In this document: in pieces, positions 6,309 to 7,791 of the stretch
How positions within the stretch are numbered: the stretch's first letter is position 1
Layout of the letters: each line of letters starts with the position of its first letter
Assembly (NCBI GenBank): GCA_030037185.1
Contig: JASHRR010001238.1
Location: forward strand, 1-7,791
Origin: Xanthobacteraceae bacterium
GTDB taxonomy: Bacteria; Pseudomonadota; Alphaproteobacteria; Rhizobiales; Xanthobacteraceae
Reading direction: 5' to 3'
Length of the DNA: 7,791 bases
The notes under the pieces: generated by a model
The model's input: the letters and a program-made list of their open reading frames with translations, nothing else
Databases searched by the model: none
What the model was told of the DNA's origin: nothing
Position numbers and translations under genes: made by a program

Positions 6309-6530
6309 TCAATCGTTTGAGTTGGCCTCGCCGCCTTTTTTTGGAGATTTGACGCGAACGCCGCGGCGCGCCAGCGCCTCTCGAAGAAGTATCTCGATCT
6401 CAGCGTTGACACTCCGCAAGTTAGCGACAGCGCAACGCTTTACTGCTTCAAGGATGGCTTTGTCTGCCCGGAGCGGAAACGGCACGCGCTCTGGTCCTGG
6501 CGGCCGACCTCGTTGACCCATAATGGTCAC
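6309..6530 (-). CDS. Ribbon-helix-helix (Arc/MetJ-type) DNA-binding protein
   Basis: The protein has 73 residues if started at GTG 6530, or 70 if started at ATG 6521. After a Gly/Pro/Arg-rich arm (GQRGRPPGPER) comes the beta-strand VPFPLRAD (16-23), helix A (about 24-38) and helix B, SVNAEIEILLREALARR (40-56). This is the Arc-like ribbon-helix-helix fold, where paired strands of a dimer enter the major groove. RSVNAEI is the typical turn and helix-B start. A basic tail (KSPKKGG) ends the protein. The GTG overlaps the stop codon of the SPFH gene in GTGA, so translation is probably coupled, which favours 6530; the ATG is a fair alternative and no strong ribosome site decides. It likely regulates its own operon. 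Antitoxins share this fold but no toxin gene is adjacent: downstream lies only the broken serine hydrolase. Confidence 0.8.
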   Translation of the reverse strand: MTIMGQRGRPPGPERVPFPLRADKAILEAVKRCAVANLRSVNAEIEILLREALARRGVRVKSPKKGGEANSND

Positions 6531-7501
6531 GAATACAGAGTGCCAGTATTGATCACGGGAGTGACCTCCCTGTCGCCAACCAGGACAACGAGCAGATTAG
6601 AGATCATGGCGGCCTTACGTTCCGGATCGAGGGCGTCAGCGAGGTTTTTCTGGTCGAGTTCGCTGAGAGCGTCTTCTACGATGCTTACGGCGCCTTTCAC
6701 GACCATGCGTCGGGCGGCAACCACTGCGCTGGCTGCCTGCTTGCGAAGCATAGCGCCCGCGATCTCCGACGAGTAGGCGAGGTGGGAGATTCGTGCTTCA
6801 AGCACTGAGACACCGATCGGCTCCATGCGCGTTCGGATCTCCTGCAGCAAGGCTTCGATGACTGCGTCGCCACCGTCGCGCAAACTGACCGCCGACGCCT
6901 TTCGGTCCGGTGTCTCTGTTCCACTTGCCGGTCGTTCGCCTTGCCTTACCACATCCTCGGCCTCGCCCCGATCATAAGGGTGCGCGCTCGCCATCCGCCG
7001 CAGAGCGGTTTCGCTTTGCGCTTTCACGTAATTGGCGTAGGAGCCGACCTCCAGAAGCGCCTTGGCGGCGTCCTCCACACGCCAGACGATCACGGCACCA
7101 ATGTCGATCGGATTGCCGACCGCATCATTGACCTTGAGCGGGCCGCTCTCCAGCGCCTCCAGCCGCCGCGAGACTTTGCGCTTGGAATTGAACGGATTGA
7201 TCCACCAAAACCCCGGCCGGTGTTCAGTGCCGACGTAGCTCCCGAACAATAGACAGACAAGGCTCTCGTTCGGTTGAAGAACGACTAGCCCCTTCAGTAC
7301 CGCGATTGCGAAAACGATTAGTGGCAGGCTAATCCAGGCGAGCAAGGGGCCGCTTCCGCTCAATCCAGCATAGGCGAGCCAACAAGAAATCGCGATCAAG
7401 GCCAAGCCGATCGCAAGCATCACATAGCCGTTCCCCGCGCGAAGCTGCTTATCGACAAATGCGCTACGAGCCGGCGGAGCGGGAATGATCGAGCCGGACA
7501 T
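6527..7501 (-). CDS. SPFH/Band 7 (stomatin-like) membrane protein
   Basis: The protein has 324 residues from ATG 7501, chosen because AGAGAGG lies about 8 bases upstream; an upstream in-frame GTG at 7522 would bury that site. Two hydrophobic segments (about 26-47 and 53-75) form a membrane hairpin. The SPFH domain follows: VVLQPNESLVCLLFGSYVGT (73-92), RPGFWWINPF (95-104), SGPLKVNDAVGNPIDIGAVI (119-138), YVKAQSETALRRMASAHPYD (158-177), then VSVLEARISHLAYSSEIAGA (231-250) and a helical end, LRKQAASAVVAARRMVVKG. It closes with SNLLVVLVGD and PVINTGTLYS, typical of the branch of slipin-like proteins that is often followed by a small ribbon-helix-helix gene. About residues 183-204 (from VVRQGE to KASA) seem inserted compared with what I recall of relatives. 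SPFH proteins oligomerise at the inner membrane, organise microdomains and modulate proteases. The specific role here is unknown. Confidence 0.88.
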   Translation of the reverse strand: MSGSIIPAPPARSAFVDKQLRAGNGYVMLAIGLALIAISCWLAYAGLSGSGPLLAWISLPLIVFAIAVLKGLVVLQPNESLVCLLFGSYVGTEHRPGFWWINPFNSKRKVSRRLEALESGPLKVNDAVGNPIDIGAVIVWRVEDAAKALLEVGSYANYVKAQSETALRRMASAHPYDRGEAEDVVRQGERPASGTETPDRKASAVSLRDGGDAVIEALLQEIRTRMEPIGVSVLEARISHLAYSSEIAGAMLRKQAASAVVAARRMVVKGAVSIVEDALSELDQKNLADALDPERKAAMISNLLVVLVGDREVTPVINTGTLYS

Positions 7502-7522
7502 GATTGCACCTCTCTCTTCCAC

Positions 7523-7539
7523 GATATAATTATGATATC
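7523..7539. promoter_or_regulatory. Inverted repeat over the -10 region, possible operator
   Basis: The sequence gatataattatgatatc has perfect 5-base arms (gatat/atatc) around a 7-base centre and covers the -10 hexamer. Ribbon-helix-helix regulators usually bind small inverted repeats in their own promoters, so self-repression by the second gene of the unit is a reasonable inference. The arms are short and AT-rich, and a chance palindrome is possible. Confidence 0.35.
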
Positions 7540-7558
7540 ACAAATAAATCAAAGTCAA
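7529..7558 (-). promoter_or_regulatory. Sigma70-like promoter of the SPFH/ribbon-helix-helix unit
   Basis: On the minus strand TTGACT (7558-7553) is followed after 18 bases by CATAAT (7534-7529), which is 28 bases before the SPFH start codon at 7501. The surrounding 40 bases are far more AT-rich than the rest of the window. Confidence 0.55.
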
Positions 7559-7791
7559 TCCCTCCTCGCGTTTCTGTGGTGCCGAGCCCTCGGGAGGCGC
7601 GGCACTCAAATGCTTATTTCAGCGCCGCAAAATGCAGCCTTCCAGCCACGAGGCTCATGCGTCGTCGGTTTTTCGTGTGCGGCACAGGTCGCCAGCTTAT
7701 CTGGGGTACACCGGACGTGCTGCCAAGGTAGCCGCAAGGCAGCCCGTGACCCGATGCCGGAGTGGCGTCCTCTCGATTCGGGTCCCGCGTT
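7559..7791. other. Right-end spacer, no gene seen
   Basis: No coding sequence is recognisable upstream of the SPFH promoter. Besides the hairpin at 7579-7605 there is a short stem gctgcc/ggcagc (7719-7724 with 7738-7743). No tRNA or attachment site was found. Confidence 0.4.
7579..7605. terminator. Hairpin between SPFH promoter and right edge
   Basis: Bases gtgccg (7579-7584) pair with cggcac (7600-7605), with an inner cct/agg stem (7588-7590 with 7595-7597). Neither strand has a T-run after it. It may end a transcript entering from outside the window. Confidence 0.3.

Noticed and set aside
6309..7501. Classical toxin-antitoxin operon
   Set aside because: The ribbon-helix-helix protein has no toxin-like partner; its partner is an SPFH membrane protein.
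7719..7743. tRNA or attachment site near the right edge
   Set aside because: Only a 6-base stem is present, with no cloverleaf arms or flanking direct repeat.

Overview
The sequence is GC-rich and looks like an alphaproteobacterial chromosome, most likely Bradyrhizobium or a close relative. That placement rests on remembered family resemblance (a branched-chain amino-acid binding protein remnant, a Cys/Gly-rich exported protein with an EEISDVSLATFYVFDKEN segment, a degenerate site-specific recombinase) and is an inference. No rRNA, tRNA, CRISPR array or complete insertion sequence was seen.

Four genes look intact. They are a Cys/Gly-rich exported small protein (1238-1726, +), an NHL-repeat beta-propeller secreted protein (3397-4566, +), and a two-gene unit on the minus strand made of an SPFH/Band 7 membrane protein (7501 to 6527) followed, with a 4-base overlap, by a ribbon-helix-helix DNA-binding protein (6530 to 6309). 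Between them lie decayed remnants, each readable only by joining two or three frames: an alpha/beta hydrolase (1-848, -), a serine recombinase (1911-2355, -), a livK-type periplasmic binding protein (2362-2901, +), a histidine-kinase ATPase fragment (about 3230-3350, -) and a beta-lactamase-family serine hydrolase with two C-terminal repeat modules (about 5150-6255, -). A stretch near 3004-3041 resembles a group II intron domain V.

Region by region: 1-1018 holds the broken hydrolase and its upstream sequence. 1019-1896 holds the Cys-rich gene bracketed by imperfect direct repeats about 770 bp apart, each running into a hairpin. 1911-3350 is a junkyard of truncated genes and mobile-element debris, with a recombinase/livK junction at 2356-2361. 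3397-4626 is the NHL gene and a possible terminator hairpin. 4627-5150 has no gene I can assign. 5150-6255 is the broken serine hydrolase. 6309-7558 is the SPFH/ribbon-helix-helix unit with a sigma70-like promoter that overlaps a small inverted repeat. 7559-7791 holds one hairpin and no gene.

The indels fall in the remnants while the 389-codon and 324-codon reading frames are clean. This argues for real gene decay in an accessory island rather than bad sequence. The best candidate for something little described is the Cys/Gly-rich protein with its flanking repeats, followed by the SPFH/ribbon-helix-helix pair.
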